Assembly: GCA_046598415.1 (NCBI GenBank)
Contig: JBKJIG010000017.1
Location: forward strand, 1-64,000
DNA from: VFJZ01 sp046598415
Lineage (GTDB): Bacteria > Actinomycetota > Thermoleophilia > Gaiellales > F1-60-MAGs149
Length of the DNA stretch: 64,000 bases
Direction of reading: 5' to 3'
In this document: in pieces, positions 1 to 8,692 of the stretch
How positions within the stretch are numbered: position 1 is the stretch's first letter
Layout: each line of letters starts with the position of its first letter
The notes under the pieces: model-generated
What the model was told of the DNA's origin: nothing
Databases searched by the model: none
Seen by the model: the letters and a program-made list of their open reading frames with translations, nothing else
Translations under genes and position numbers: made by a program

Positions 1-33
1 CGGGCGGGGCACGCACGGTCTTAGGGTGGCGCC

Positions 34-237
34 ATGTCGGTGACCAACCGGATCGCCGAGGACCAGGCCATGCGCGCCATCGTGGCGCGGCTCTTGCATG
101 AGCGCCGCGACGCGACCCCGTCCGACGTCGTCGAGCTGCTCGGCGAGTACGTGATCTGGGGCCCGCTCGACCCGCATCCGACGGCGCAGGTCGACGCTGC
201 GATCGCAGCGCCCGAACTCACGTTCGCCGCCGCCTAG
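34..237 (+). CDS. Small hypothetical protein (67 aa)
   Basis: A 67-residue open frame with an ATG start. The product is mildly acidic and helical-looking, with no signal peptide, membrane segment or motif I recognise. I see no convincing Shine-Dalgarno sequence just upstream. It lies 77 bases before the MFS transporter gene on the same strand. In DNA this GC-rich a frame of this length can occur by chance, and an antisense frame overlaps most of it, so its reality is uncertain. Confidence 0.3.
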   Translation: MSVTNRIAEDQAMRAIVARLLHERRDATPSDVVELLGEYVIWGPLDPHPTAQVDAAIAAPELTFAAA

Positions 238-314
238 CGCTACCTGGACACCGGCCGGGAGTTCGATCCGGGCGCGCTCGCTCGCGGTCACGCGGTCGGG
301 CATGATCTGCACGC

Positions 315-1766
315 ATGACCCGGCGGCAGCACCTCACGCTGATGGCGGCGATCGCTGGATCGGCCGTCGCGTCAATCGACGCCTCGATCGTCAACGTGGC
401 GCTGCCGGCGATCGAACGCGACCTCGGCGGTGGTCTGTCCGGCCAGCAGTGGGTGTCGAACGCCTACCTGCTGGCGCTGGCGTCGCTGATCCTCGTCGGC
501 GGCTCGCTCGGCGACATCTACGGCGAGCGCCGCATCTTCACCCTCGGCGTCGCCGCATTCGGCGTCCTGTCGATCGCCTGCGCCCTGGCGCCGACCATCG
601 AGGCGCTGATCGCAGCGCGGGCGCTGCAGGGCGCGGCCGGCGCGCTCCTGACGCCGAGCTCGCTCGCGGTCATCATCGCCGCGTTCGCCCCGGATGAGCG
701 CGGTGCGGCGATCGGTTCGTGGACGGCGTGGGGCGGGATCGCGTCGATCGCCGGCCCGCTGGCGGGCGGCGTGATCGTCGACCAGGTGTCGTGGCGCTGG
801 ATCTTCGCGCTGAACGTGCCCGTCGTCCTCGCGACGCTGCTGCTGATCAGGGTCGCGATCCCGCCGGCCCCGCGCCTGGCCGGACGGCAGATCGATGTCG
901 CCGGCGCCGGTCTCTGCGTCGCGGGCCTCGGCGGCATGGTGTTCGCCCTCATCGAGCAGCCGCGCTACGGCTGGAGCAGCCCGGCGATCCTCGTGCCGCT
1001 CGGAGCCGGCGCAGTCGCCTTCGCCGCGTTCCTGGCGTACGAGCGCCGGGCGAAGGAACCGATGCTGCGGCTCGACCTCTTCTCCCGTCGCAACTTCGCG
1101 GTCGGCAACCTCGAGACGTTCACGCTCTACGGGGGGCTCTCGGTGTTCTTCTTCTTCCTGGTCATCTACCTGCAGCAGGTCGCCGGCTACACCGCCTTCG
1201 AGAGCGGGCTGGCGACCGTGCCGGTCACGCTCGTCATGTTCGCGCTGTCGCGGCAGTTCGGGAAGCTCGCCGACCACTTCGGGCCGCGCTGGTTCATGGG
1301 CGGCGGCCCGCTCGTCGCCGCCACCGGCGTCCTGCTGTTGCTGCGTACCGGGCAGGAGGTGTCCTACGCGTCCGACCTGCTCCCGGCCCTGCTGCTGTTC
1401 GCCGTCGGCCTGGCCCTCACCGTCGCGCCGCTGGTGGCCACGGTGCTCTCCGACGCCGACGAGCACGACGCCGGCATCGCCTCGGCGATCAACAACGCCC
1501 TGGCGCGGGTGGCCGGACTGATCGGCATCTCGGTCGTGGGGCTGGTCGCGGCCGGCACGCTCGTCGGCGACACCTTCGCGCCGAACGACGAGTCGGTGCG
1601 CGCGTTCCACCAGGTGGTCGTGATCTGCGCCGTGCTGATGGCCGCCGGCGGCGTCGCGGGCGTGCTCGGCATCACGAACCAGCGGCGCGTCGTCGCGGCT
1701 CGCGACTGCTCGGGAGGTCAGCTGGTGGCGGTGCCGGAGCCCGCCGTCCGCACGTCCCGCACGTGA
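315..1766 (+). CDS. MFS transporter, DHA2 (EmrB/QacA-like) drug exporter
   Basis: A 483-residue, strongly hydrophobic protein that fits the 14-helix DHA2 branch of the major facilitator superfamily (proton-coupled export of drugs or other small molecules across the inner membrane). The loop after helix 2 carries the motif A form GGSLGDIYGERR (near residues 63-74). The antiporter-type motif C appears as GPLAGGVIVD near residue 150. A charged tail follows the last helix. The start is the ATG at 315. The stop codon is made by the first three bases of a 28-bp repeat that duplicates the 3' end of the tRNA-Arg gene at 6667-6739, so the original C-terminus could have been altered when that repeat arrived. 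The substrate cannot be told from sequence. Confidence 0.85.
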   Translation: MTRRQHLTLMAAIAGSAVASIDASIVNVALPAIERDLGGGLSGQQWVSNAYLLALASLILVGGSLGDIYGERRIFTLGVAAFGVLSIACALAPTIEALIAARALQGAAGALLTPSSLAVIIAAFAPDERGAAIGSWTAWGGIASIAGPLAGGVIVDQVSWRWIFALNVPVVLATLLLIRVAIPPAPRLAGRQIDVAGAGLCVAGLGGMVFALIEQPRYGWSSPAILVPLGAGAVAFAAFLAYERRAKEPMLRLDLFSRRNFAVGNLETFTLYGGLSVFFFFLVIYLQQVAGYTAFESGLATVPVTLVMFALSRQFGKLADHFGPRWFMGGGPLVAATGVLLLLRTGQEVSYASDLLPALLLFAVGLALTVAPLVATVLSDADEHDAGIASAINNALARVAGLIGISVVGLVAAGTLVGDTFAPNDESVRAFHQVVVICAVLMAAGGVAGVLGITNQRRVVAARDCSGGQLVAVPEPAVRTSRT

Positions 1767-1808
1767 CGCGCCCGGGAGGATTCGAACCCCCCACGTTACG
1801 CGCAGAAG
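1764..1808 (-). pseudogene. 3' part of a tRNA-Arg(UCU) gene, direct repeat of 6664-6708
   Basis: Bases 1764-1791 are identical to 6664-6691, that is, three bases past the tRNA 3' end plus the acceptor 3' strand and the T arm. The next 17 bases, up to the anticodon loop, still align without gaps to the tRNA-Arg gene (11 of 17 match by eye, with TCT at the anticodon position). Upstream of that the similarity stops, so there is no D arm or 5' acceptor strand. Both copies have the same orientation. It is either the far-end attachment-site copy of an element that integrated into the tRNA 3' end, or the remnant of a decayed tandem tRNA gene. Confidence 0.75.
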
Positions 1809-1842
1809 CGATGGGCGGGCTGCGCGGGTATTGCCCTCGCGG

Positions 1843-2547
1843 TCAGCCTCGCTCGGCCCGGTCCGACCGCAGCGGACGCAGGTTGCCGGTCACGATGTAG
1901 GCCGTCTGATCGGCGATCGCGACGGCATGGTCGCCGGAGCGTTCCAGGGCCCGGGCCACGAAGATCGACCGCATTGCCCGCTCCCGGCTCCTGTCGTCCG
2001 CGTGATCGAGCTCGAGGATCCGCTCGAGCGCTCGGTGGAGATCGACGTCGACGCGGTCATCGTCGTCGTGCAAGGTCCGCGCCGCCTCCAGATCGCGCGC
2101 TGCGAAGGCGGCCAGCGCATTCCGCGTCATCGCCGTCGTGCGGGTTCCGATCGTGTGCAGTGCGTCGATCAGGAACCCGTCGATCGGCTCGTCCGACATC
2201 GGCTCCGCGTACGTCGCGATCCGGACCGCGTTGCGCATCATCCGCTTGAGATGCTGGTTCACGTGGAGCGCGCCGAGCACGACGCGGAGGTCGCGCGCGA
2301 CCGGTGCCTGGCGTGCGATCACGAGCACGCACAGCTCCTCGACGGACAGGTACCGCTGGTCGGCGGCCAGATCGAGCGTGACGATGCCGTCGACGACCTC
2401 GCGCTCGTGGACGATGAGCGTCTCCACGGCTGCCTCGAGGGCGTCGGCGACGATCGCCCCGTGCTCCTGCATGCGTGCTTCCAGAGCGGCCAGCTCGACC
2501 CGGAAGGCGTCCCGCATCTGACCCGGCCTGCTGGCCGCGTCGGTCAT
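1843..2547 (-). CDS. phoU: Phosphate-specific transport accessory protein PhoU
   Basis: A 234-residue all-helical protein with the two PhoU three-helix repeats (roughly residues 15-115 and 120-215). Typical family segments are visible: VIARQAPVARDLRVVLGA and, near the end, RALERSGDHAVAIAD. PhoU damps uptake through PstSCAB and represses the PhoR/PhoB system when phosphate is plentiful. It is the last gene of the minus-strand block pstS-pstC-pstA-pstB-phoU, five bases after pstB. A second phoU lies at 12973-13635. Identification is firm. Whether the two copies have separate roles is unknown. Confidence 0.92.
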   Translation of the reverse strand: MTDAASRPGQMRDAFRVELAALEARMQEHGAIVADALEAAVETLIVHEREVVDGIVTLDLAADQRYLSVEELCVLVIARQAPVARDLRVVLGALHVNQHLKRMMRNAVRIATYAEPMSDEPIDGFLIDALHTIGTRTTAMTRNALAAFAARDLEAARTLHDDDDRVDVDLHRALERILELDHADDRSRERAMRSIFVARALERSGDHAVAIADQTAYIVTGNLRPLRSDRAERG

Positions 2548-2552
2548 CGCCT

Positions 2553-3425
2553 CTACCCGAACCGGCCGGTGACGTACGCCTCCGTGCGCTCGTCGCTGGG
2601 ACGCGTGAAGATGGTGTCCGTGCGGTCGTACTCGACCAGGGTCCCGGTGCGGTTCCCATCGTCGCCGACGTCGACGCTGAAGAACGCCGTCATGTCGGCC
2701 ACGCGGGCCGCCTGCTGCATGTTATGGGTGACGATGACGACGCTGTACTCGGCCTTCAACTGCAGCATCAGATCCTCGATTGCGGCGGTCGAGATCGGGT
2801 CGAGCGCCGACGCCGGTTCGTCCATCAGCAGCACGTCCGGCTGCGTCGCGAGGGCCCGGGCGATGCAGAGGCGCTGCTGCTGCCCGCCCGACAGGCCGAG
2901 CGCGCTCGCACGCAGCCGGTCCTTTACCTCGTCCCAGAGCGCGGCCTTGCGCAGCATCGACTCGACCGTGTCGTCGAGGTCCCTCGTGCGGCCGAGGATG
3001 CGGGGGCCGAAGGCGACGTTGTCGAAGATCGACTTCGGGAACGGGTTCGGCTTCTGGAACACCATGCCGATCCTAGTGCGCACCTCGACCGGACTGACGT
3101 GGGGCGCGTACAGGTCCTCGCCGTGGTAGAGGATCCGGCCGCCGACGCTGGCGCCGTCGATCAGGTCGTTGGTGCGGTTGAAGCAGCGCAGGAACGTGCT
3201 CTTGCCGCAGCCGGAGGGACCGATCAACGCCGTCACGGCGTTGCGCCGGATCTCCATCGACACAGCGCGCAGCGCGAGCGACGCACCGTAGTGGACCGTC
3301 ACCCCGTCAGCGTGGAGCACGACCGCGTGCGACGTCGGACCGTCGGCCGTGGCGGTCTGCGCGATGGACGCGAGGCTGGAAACGATCGTCGCAGGTCGGA
3401 CGGTCCCGGTCAGCGGATCACTCAT
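2553..3425 (-). CDS. pstB: Phosphate ABC transporter ATP-binding protein PstB
   Basis: A 290-residue ABC ATPase that energises high-affinity phosphate import with PstA and PstC. The Walker A motif GPSGCGKS, the signature LSGGQQQR, the Walker B VLLMDEP and the switch histidine in VIVTHNM are all present, in an arrangement specific to PstB (IGMVFQKPNPFPKS after the Q loop). The N-terminus has about 45 extra residues before the first beta strand compared with short PstB proteins. It is followed closely by phoU. A close paralogue lies at 12119-12976. Confidence 0.95.
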   Translation of the reverse strand: MSDPLTGTVRPATIVSSLASIAQTATADGPTSHAVVLHADGVTVHYGASLALRAVSMEIRRNAVTALIGPSGCGKSTFLRCFNRTNDLIDGASVGGRILYHGEDLYAPHVSPVEVRTRIGMVFQKPNPFPKSIFDNVAFGPRILGRTRDLDDTVESMLRKAALWDEVKDRLRASALGLSGGQQQRLCIARALATQPDVLLMDEPASALDPISTAAIEDLMLQLKAEYSVVIVTHNMQQAARVADMTAFFSVDVGDDGNRTGTLVEYDRTDTIFTRPSDERTEAYVTGRFG

Positions 3426-3450
3426 GTCGTGGTTCCTTGCGATCGGGTTG

Positions 3451-4317
3451 TCATGGCGCGCTGCTCGACCGCCGCGAGAGTGCCCGCGCGGCGAGGTTCG
3501 TCAGGCACACCAGCACGACGAGCGTCAGTGCCGCCCCCCATGCACGTGCCACAAGGGCGGGATTCGGGTTCTGCGCATCGTTGAAGATCTGGATCGGCAG
3601 CGAGTTCATGGCGCCACCGGGGGAGAACGTCAGCTCCTGCGCGGCGAAGGCCGTGAACAGCAGGGGAGCCGTCTCGCCGGCCGCGCGTGAGACGGCCAGC
3701 AACGAGCCCGTCACGAGACCCGGCAGGGCAGCCGGCAGGACCACGCCGAACACGACGCGCCAACGCGGCGCGCCGAGCGCCAGGGCCGCCTCGCGGAGGT
3801 TGTCGGGGACGAGGTTCAGGATCACCTCGCCGGCTCGCGTGACCACGGGCAGCATCAGCAGCGCGAGCGCTACCGATCCCTTCCAGGCGGCGAACGTGCC
3901 GAGCGCACCGCTCAAGACCAGCGTGATGTAGATGAAGAGGCCGAACACGATACTCGGCACGCCGGTCATCACGTCGACGAAGTAGCGGACGACGTTGGCG
4001 AAGGTCGTGCGCATGCCGTACTCCACGAGGTAGACGGCGACGGCGACGCCGAGCGGGATCGCGATCAGCGAGGCGATCAGCACCATCTCGACCGAGCCGA
4101 GGATGGCACTGCGGATCCCGCCCGGATCGCCGAGGAACGATCCCGTTGGGTCCTTCGAAAAGAACGCCCAGCTCCACGTGCCGAGCCCGCGATTGACCAG
4201 CAGCCACAGCACGAGCACCAGCGGCACGAGAGCAAGCAGCGTGGCTCCGCCGAGGACGATCTCCGACGCGCGGTTGCTGATCCGGCGGCGGCGGCTGACG
4301 GGCTGGAACATGCTCAT
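3451..4317 (-). CDS. pstA: Phosphate ABC transporter permease PstA
   Basis: The permease subunit PstA (288 residues) with about six membrane helices and the inner-membrane EAA-type loop (NLREAALALGAPRWR). The ATG at 4317 overlaps the pstC stop in an ATGA arrangement, which fixes the start; the open frame continues further upstream but overlaps pstC. With PstC it forms the phosphate channel coupled to PstB. The first helix follows a basic stretch SRRRRISNR, consistent with the cytoplasmic-side rule. Confidence 0.93.
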   Translation of the reverse strand: MSMFQPVSRRRRISNRASEIVLGGATLLALVPLVLVLWLLVNRGLGTWSWAFFSKDPTGSFLGDPGGIRSAILGSVEMVLIASLIAIPLGVAVAVYLVEYGMRTTFANVVRYFVDVMTGVPSIVFGLFIYITLVLSGALGTFAAWKGSVALALLMLPVVTRAGEVILNLVPDNLREAALALGAPRWRVVFGVVLPAALPGLVTGSLLAVSRAAGETAPLLFTAFAAQELTFSPGGAMNSLPIQIFNDAQNPNPALVARAWGAALTLVVLVCLTNLAARALSRRSSSAP

Positions 4318-5339
4318 GACGCGGTCTCCACGGCCGCCGCCGGGGCGGTCGCCTTCGTCGTCCGGCCACCCGAGGCGGCCGCTCGCTCGCTGCGGACGAC
4401 GAGGTAGCGGGCGATCAGGTTGACGAAGAGGGTCAGCACGAACAGCACCAGGCCGGCGGCGATCAGCGAGGCGCGGTGCAGCGGCACCGATGCCGCCTCG
4501 CCGAACTCGTTCGCGATCACCGCAGCGAGGGTGTAGCCCTGGTCGAAGACCTGACTGCCGATCCGTGGCGCATCGCCGATCACGAGGGTGACGGCGATGG
4601 TCTCGCCGATCGCCCGCCCGAGGCCCAGCAGCGCGGCGCCGGTGATGCCGGCCCGGGCGTATGGCAGGACGGTGAGCCGGATCATCTCCCAGCGGGTGGT
4701 TCCGAGCGCGTAGGCAGCCGCCTTCTGGTCGGCCGGGACCGTGGCCAGCACCTCGCGGCTGATCGACGAGACGATCGGCACGATCATGATCGCCAGCACG
4801 AGTCCGGCGATGAAATAGTTCGGCCCGGCCACGTTGCCGCCCACGAACGGGATGAACGAGAAGGTGTCGGCGAACCACTGCTCCGCGGGGCGCAGCCTGG
4901 GGATCAGGAAGAAGATACCCCAGAGCCCGTAGACGATGCTGGGGACGGCCGCCAGCAGCTCGACGAGAAGCGTCAGGATGCCACGCACGCGGCGCGGGCA
5001 GAGCTCCGTCGTGAACAGCGCGGCGGCGACGGCGACGGGAACGCCGAGCACGAGCGCGATCACGGAGGTGATCAGGGTACCGACCATCAGGGCGCCGGCC
5101 TCGAAGATCAGCGAGGAGGGATCCCAGTTGTTGCGGAACGCGAAGCCGATGTAGCCGAACTGCGTGAATGCGTCGTGCGCCTCGAAGTACAGGCGGACGA
5201 AGAAGAAGCCGATCAGCACGATCACGCCGCCGGCGAGCCCGGTTAGCGTCCAGCGGAGGATCTGATCTGGCAGACGGGCGCGAGCCGATCGCCCCAGGGA
5301 GGGGCGATCGGCGGTGCGCGGGAGGGGTTCAGCGGCCAT
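4314..5339 (-). CDS. pstC: Phosphate ABC transporter permease PstC
   Basis: The second permease of the phosphate importer, 341 residues, with around six membrane helices and the conserved EAA-type loop (DQKAAAYALGTTRWEMIR). An extracytoplasmic segment follows helix 1, as usual for PstC. The C-terminal tail after the last helix is rich in Ala, Thr and Lys. It lies 30 bases after pstS and overlaps pstA by four bases, so pstC and pstA are probably translationally coupled. Confidence 0.93.
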   Translation of the reverse strand: MAAEPLPRTADRPSLGRSARARLPDQILRWTLTGLAGGVIVLIGFFFVRLYFEAHDAFTQFGYIGFAFRNNWDPSSLIFEAGALMVGTLITSVIALVLGVPVAVAAALFTTELCPRRVRGILTLLVELLAAVPSIVYGLWGIFFLIPRLRPAEQWFADTFSFIPFVGGNVAGPNYFIAGLVLAIMIVPIVSSISREVLATVPADQKAAAYALGTTRWEMIRLTVLPYARAGITGAALLGLGRAIGETIAVTLVIGDAPRIGSQVFDQGYTLAAVIANEFGEAASVPLHRASLIAAGLVLFVLTLFVNLIARYLVVRSERAAASGGRTTKATAPAAAVETAS

Positions 5340-5369
5340 GTCAGTTCGATCGGCTCGGGAGAGAGCCGG

Positions 5370-6521
5370 TCAGCCGATCGGCGCGCCGTTGCAGAGGAGC
5401 CCGTTGACGACGTCGCTTGCCTTGGCCTGGAGATCGGCTGGCAGCGGGGCGTACGAGAGCTTGGAGGCGGTCTTTTGGGCGGGACCGAGCAGGTACGTGA
5501 ACCAGGCCTTGATCGTGGTCGCCTGGTCGATCGACTTGTTCGCCTTGCAGAGATCCTGGTACACGAGGGCGAACGTCGCCGACGCGATCGGGTAGGCGGT
5601 GGGGTTCGGGCTGTTGATGGCGCTGAACCGGAGGTCGGCGGGCACATCGACGCCGTCGCTCGCCGCGGACGTGGACTCGAGCGTCGGCGGGACGAACGCG
5701 CCCGACTGGTTCTTGACCTTCGCGACGGAGAAGCTGTTTGCCAACACGTACGCCAGCTCCAGGTAGCCGATCGAGCCGTCGGTCTGCTTCACGGCGGCGG
5801 CGACGCCATCGTTGCCCTTGCCGCCCGTGCCGACGGGCCACTTGACTTCCTTGCCCTTTCCGGGGCCGGCGGCCCAGTCGGGACTGGTCTCGGTCAGATA
5901 CTGCGTGAACTGGGCAGTGGAGCCCGAGCCGTCGGAGCGATGGACGATGGTGATCACCGTGTCGGGCAGCGTCACGCCCGAGTTGAGGGCGGCGATGGCC
6001 GGATCGTTCCACTTGGTGATCTTGCCGAGGAAGATGTTGGCGAGGGTGGGGCCGTCGAGCTGCAGGCCGGTATCGAGGCCGCTGACGTTGTACGCGACGG
6101 TGATCGCGCCATAGGCGATCGGGATGTGCACCGGATCGCCGGTGGCCTTCGCGGCGGCCATCTCGTCGTCGCTCATGGCGGAGTCGGTGCCGCCGAAGTC
6201 GACGGTGCCTGCGGTGAACTGGGCGATGCCCGCGCCGGAGCCGACCGGCTGGTAGTTGACGCTGACGCCGGCGGACGACTTGAAGTCGGCGCCCGCCTGC
6301 TGGTAGAGCGGCGCGGCGAACGACGACCCGGCGCCGGTGATCGTGCCACCGACCTTGCCGGCACCGGCGGCGCCGGTCGAGCCGGCCGCTGCAGCGGTGT
6401 CGGCAGCCGACGTCGACGAGTTGCCTGAACCGCCGCAGCCAGCTGCGGTCAACGCGACGACCGTTGCGATGGACAGTGCCGCATATTTGGCCCGAGCGCG
6501 GCCAGGGATTCTCTCGTTCAT
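5370..6521 (-). CDS. pstS: Phosphate-binding lipoprotein PstS
   Basis: A 383-residue extracytoplasmic phosphate-binding protein. Residues 1-29 form a lipoprotein signal with Cys29 in a TAAGC lipobox, so the mature protein is anchored to the outer face of the membrane. A Ser/Thr/Ala/Gly-rich linker of about 35 residues follows. The phosphate-site segments GAGSSFAAPLYQQ and RSDGSGSTAQFTQYL are clearly present. It is the first gene of the pst block, and a PHO-box-like repeat lies 56 bases upstream of its ATG, as expected for the most strongly phosphate-regulated gene. Confidence 0.95.
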   Translation of the reverse strand: MNERIPGRARAKYAALSIATVVALTAAGCGGSGNSSTSAADTAAAAGSTGAAGAGKVGGTITGAGSSFAAPLYQQAGADFKSSAGVSVNYQPVGSGAGIAQFTAGTVDFGGTDSAMSDDEMAAAKATGDPVHIPIAYGAITVAYNVSGLDTGLQLDGPTLANIFLGKITKWNDPAIAALNSGVTLPDTVITIVHRSDGSGSTAQFTQYLTETSPDWAAGPGKGKEVKWPVGTGGKGNDGVAAAVKQTDGSIGYLELAYVLANSFSVAKVKNQSGAFVPPTLESTSAASDGVDVPADLRFSAINSPNPTAYPIASATFALVYQDLCKANKSIDQATTIKAWFTYLLGPAQKTASKLSYAPLPADLQAKASDVVNGLLCNGAPIG

Positions 6522-6577
6522 GGGGAGTATCTTCCGACGCTCGCCGCCCGGGATGGGTCTTCAAGTGGAAGTGCGTC

Positions 6578-6595
6578 GGTAAAGAACTGGGTCAC
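6578..6595 (-). promoter_or_regulatory. PHO-box-like direct repeat upstream of pstS
   Basis: On the pstS strand the site reads GTGACCCAGTTCTTTACC. The ACC-ending units GACCC and TTACC are 11 bases apart, one helical turn, as in PhoB/PhoP boxes. It ends 56 bases before the pstS ATG. Near-identical sites in the same arrangement occur at 16460-16475 and 11880-11895, all next to phosphate genes. Protein binding is inferred from this pattern. Confidence 0.65.
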
Positions 6596-6666
6596 GGGGC
6601 GGCTACACCCGGTATCCGGACACGAATCGGCCGGTGCCCGGCGATGGTGCGAGGGCGGCGGGATGA

Positions 6667-6739
6667 CGCGCCCGGGAGGATTCGAACCCCCGACCTTGCG
6701 GGTAGAAACCGCTCGCTCTATCCACTGAGCTACGGGCGC
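6667..6739 (-). tRNA. tRNA-Arg (anticodon UCU)
   Basis: Read on the minus strand this folds as a standard 73-base cloverleaf. The 7-bp acceptor pairs GCGCCCG with CGGGCGC. The D arm is GCTC/GAGC, the anticodon loop is TTTCTAC (anticodon TCT, A37), the T arm has 5 bp with loop TTCGAAT, and the discriminator is G73. CCA is not encoded (TCA follows). The outermost anticodon-stem pair is A-A. Its 3' end is duplicated at 1764-1808. Confidence 0.95.
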
Positions 6740-6751
6740 CTGCAACCCATG

Positions 6752-8143
6752 CTACCCGGCGGCGTCGTCGATCAGCTCCCAGAGCCGGTCGACGTGGCGG
6801 CGCTCGGTCGCGAGGGTGCCGATCGAGATGCGGACGGTGTAGCGGCCGCCGAGCACCGTGTGCGTCAGGAACACGCCGCCGTCGGCGTTCACGGCCTCCA
6901 TCAGCGCCCTGGTCGCCTCATCGCCGTCGCGGTGCTGCAGGCACACCAGCGACAGGGGCGCCGGCGCCGCTAGCTGCAGGCGTGGATCCGCCACGACGCG
7001 GGCGGCCAGCTCCTGTGCCAGCTCGACGTCCTCGCGCAGCGCCGCGCGCAGCCCCTCGGCGCCGTAGTGGCGCAGCACGAACCACAGCTTCAGCGAGCGG
7101 AACCGGCGGCCGAGCGGCACGTGCCAGTCGCGGTAGTCGATCACCGCGCCGCTCTCCGACGCCGCGTTGCGCAGGTACTCGGGCAGGATCGACAGCGCCG
7201 AGATCAGCGCCTGCCGGTCGGCCACCCAGAACAGGTCGCAGTCGAAGTTCGTGAACAGCCACTTGTGGGCGTTGGTGGCGTAGCTCGAGGCCAGCTCGAC
7301 GCCGTCGTTGAGCCACCGGTGCTCGGGGCAGATGGCGGCCACGCCGGCCATCGCGGCGTCGACGTGCAACCAGAGGCCGGCGTCGCGGCAGATCTCGCCG
7401 ATCGCCCGCACCGGGTCGAACGCCAGGGACGAGGTGGTGCCGAGCGAGGCGCAGCAGAAGAACGGCCGCAGGCCTGCGGCGCGATCGGCGGCGATGTGGC
7501 GGGCGAGCTCGTCGGGGCGCATGGCGTACGCATCGTTGACGGCGATCGTCCGCAGGTGCGCGATGCCGGCGACGCGCAGGTCCTTCTCCACCGAGGAGTG
7601 GGTCTGCGTCGAGCAGTACGCGACCAGCTCTCCGCCGTCGCGGCCGGCCTGCTCGCGCGCCGCCACGATCGCGCACAGCACGGCGTCGGACGCCGAGTGC
7701 TGGATGACGCCGCCGCCGGCGCTGCTGGACAGGAAGTGGGAGGGGAGGTCGAGCAGCTCGACCAGCCAGTCCATGACGTGCGTCTCGAGCTCGGTGCAGA
7801 CCGGCCCGGTCGACCACAGCATCCCCTGCATGCCGAGACCCGCCGCGACCAGCTCGCCGAGGATGCTCGGGCCGCTGCCGTTGGCCGGGAAGTACGCGTA
7901 CCAGCCCGGGTGCTGCCAGTGCGTGGTGGCGGGTACGACGATGCGGTCGAGGTCGGCCACGATCGCATCCCAGCCCTCGCCCTGCTCGGGCGCCGCCGCG
8001 GGCAGCATCGCGCGGACGTCGCCGGGCTGCACGTCGGGCATCACGGGCAGCTCTTCGACCCGCTCCATGTAGGAGGCGACCCACTCGATCAGCTCGTGCC
8101 CGACCCGGCGGAACTGGTCGGGGGTCATGTGCGGGGACGTCAT
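6752..8143 (-). CDS. PLP-dependent decarboxylase, aromatic-L-amino-acid decarboxylase-like
   Basis: A 463-residue group II pyridoxal-phosphate decarboxylase. The cofactor lysine is Lys294 in NAHKWLF. His182 in QTHSS should stack on the PLP ring, and Asp262 in HVDAAMAG should contact the ring nitrogen. The N-terminal helix MTPDQFRRVGHELIEWVASY is typical of the dopa/tryptophan/tyrosine decarboxylase branch (soluble dimers that make aromatic amines). The exact substrate is not decided by the motifs I can see. It stands alone between the tRNA-Arg gene and the CHAD genes. Confidence 0.85.
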   Translation of the reverse strand: MTSPHMTPDQFRRVGHELIEWVASYMERVEELPVMPDVQPGDVRAMLPAAAPEQGEGWDAIVADLDRIVVPATTHWQHPGWYAYFPANGSGPSILGELVAAGLGMQGMLWSTGPVCTELETHVMDWLVELLDLPSHFLSSSAGGGVIQHSASDAVLCAIVAAREQAGRDGGELVAYCSTQTHSSVEKDLRVAGIAHLRTIAVNDAYAMRPDELARHIAADRAAGLRPFFCCASLGTTSSLAFDPVRAIGEICRDAGLWLHVDAAMAGVAAICPEHRWLNDGVELASSYATNAHKWLFTNFDCDLFWVADRQALISALSILPEYLRNAASESGAVIDYRDWHVPLGRRFRSLKLWFVLRHYGAEGLRAALREDVELAQELAARVVADPRLQLAAPAPLSLVCLQHRDGDEATRALMEAVNADGGVFLTHTVLGGRYTVRISIGTLATERRHVDRLWELIDDAAG

Positions 8144-8167
8144 GGGGACGAGCGTAGCCCGAAGGCT

Positions 8168-8692
8168 TCAGACGAGCGCCGTCTCGACGCGCTCGCGGAA
8201 CTGCGAGGCGAGCAGCCGGTCCCAGTGTTCGACGAACTCGGCGTAGCGCAGCTGCCGGCGGGCCTCCGAGAACGCCACCAGCCCCTGGAGCCCGCGGTAG
8301 CGCGTGCGGTTGGGCGAGGTGGCGAGGGCGGCGGGGTCGCCGCCGTAGGCCAGCAGGTGGTCCCGGTCGACATCCCGCAGGCTGGCCACATGCGCGTCGA
8401 CAAGCGGGATCAGCACGTCGCAGTCATGCACCTCGCCGAGCACCTCCTGCAGCCAGGTGGCCTCCTTCTGGAGCTGCTTGCCCGGCGGTCCGAAGGCGAA
8501 CCCGACGATCTCGAGCACGTAGCGCAGCCGCTTCGCCGCGATGCGCATGTCGTGCAGCTCCGTCACGTTCGCCGGGTCGCGGATCGCCGGGTCGAACGCG
8601 TACAGCTCGTCCAGGCGGGTGCGGACGATGCGCGCGGCGTTCTCGTGGAACGGGCCGGCGGGATCGAGCCCGTCGACCGGCCGGGGTTTCAC
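8168..8692 (-). CDS. CHAD-domain protein (second of two)
   Basis: A 174-residue helical protein with the CHAD signature LHDMRIAAKRLRYVLEI, where the conserved His and the Arg/Lys residues bind polyphosphate. Usual CHAD domains are roughly 250-300 residues and contain two such helical halves. This protein is half-sized, and the other half is probably the gene before it (8689-9159), which it overlaps by four bases. Together with ppk and sixA this makes a polyphosphate-related operon. The function of CHAD proteins beyond polyphosphate binding is not settled. Confidence 0.82.
   Translation of the reverse strand: MKPRPVDGLDPAGPFHENAARIVRTRLDELYAFDPAIRDPANVTELHDMRIAAKRLRYVLEIVGFAFGPPGKQLQKEATWLQEVLGEVHDCDVLIPLVDAHVASLRDVDRDHLLAYGGDPAALATSPNRTRYRGLQGLVAFSEARRQLRYAEFVEHWDRLLASQFRERVETALV

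Noticed and set aside
302..697. Alternative 131-codon frame at the start of the MFS gene
   Set aside because: It is an Arg-rich out-of-frame shadow of the transporter gene.
1764..6739. Calling the pst block a prophage or integrative element outright
   Set aside because: No integrase, excisionase or phage gene is present between the repeats, so only the repeat geometry is reported.
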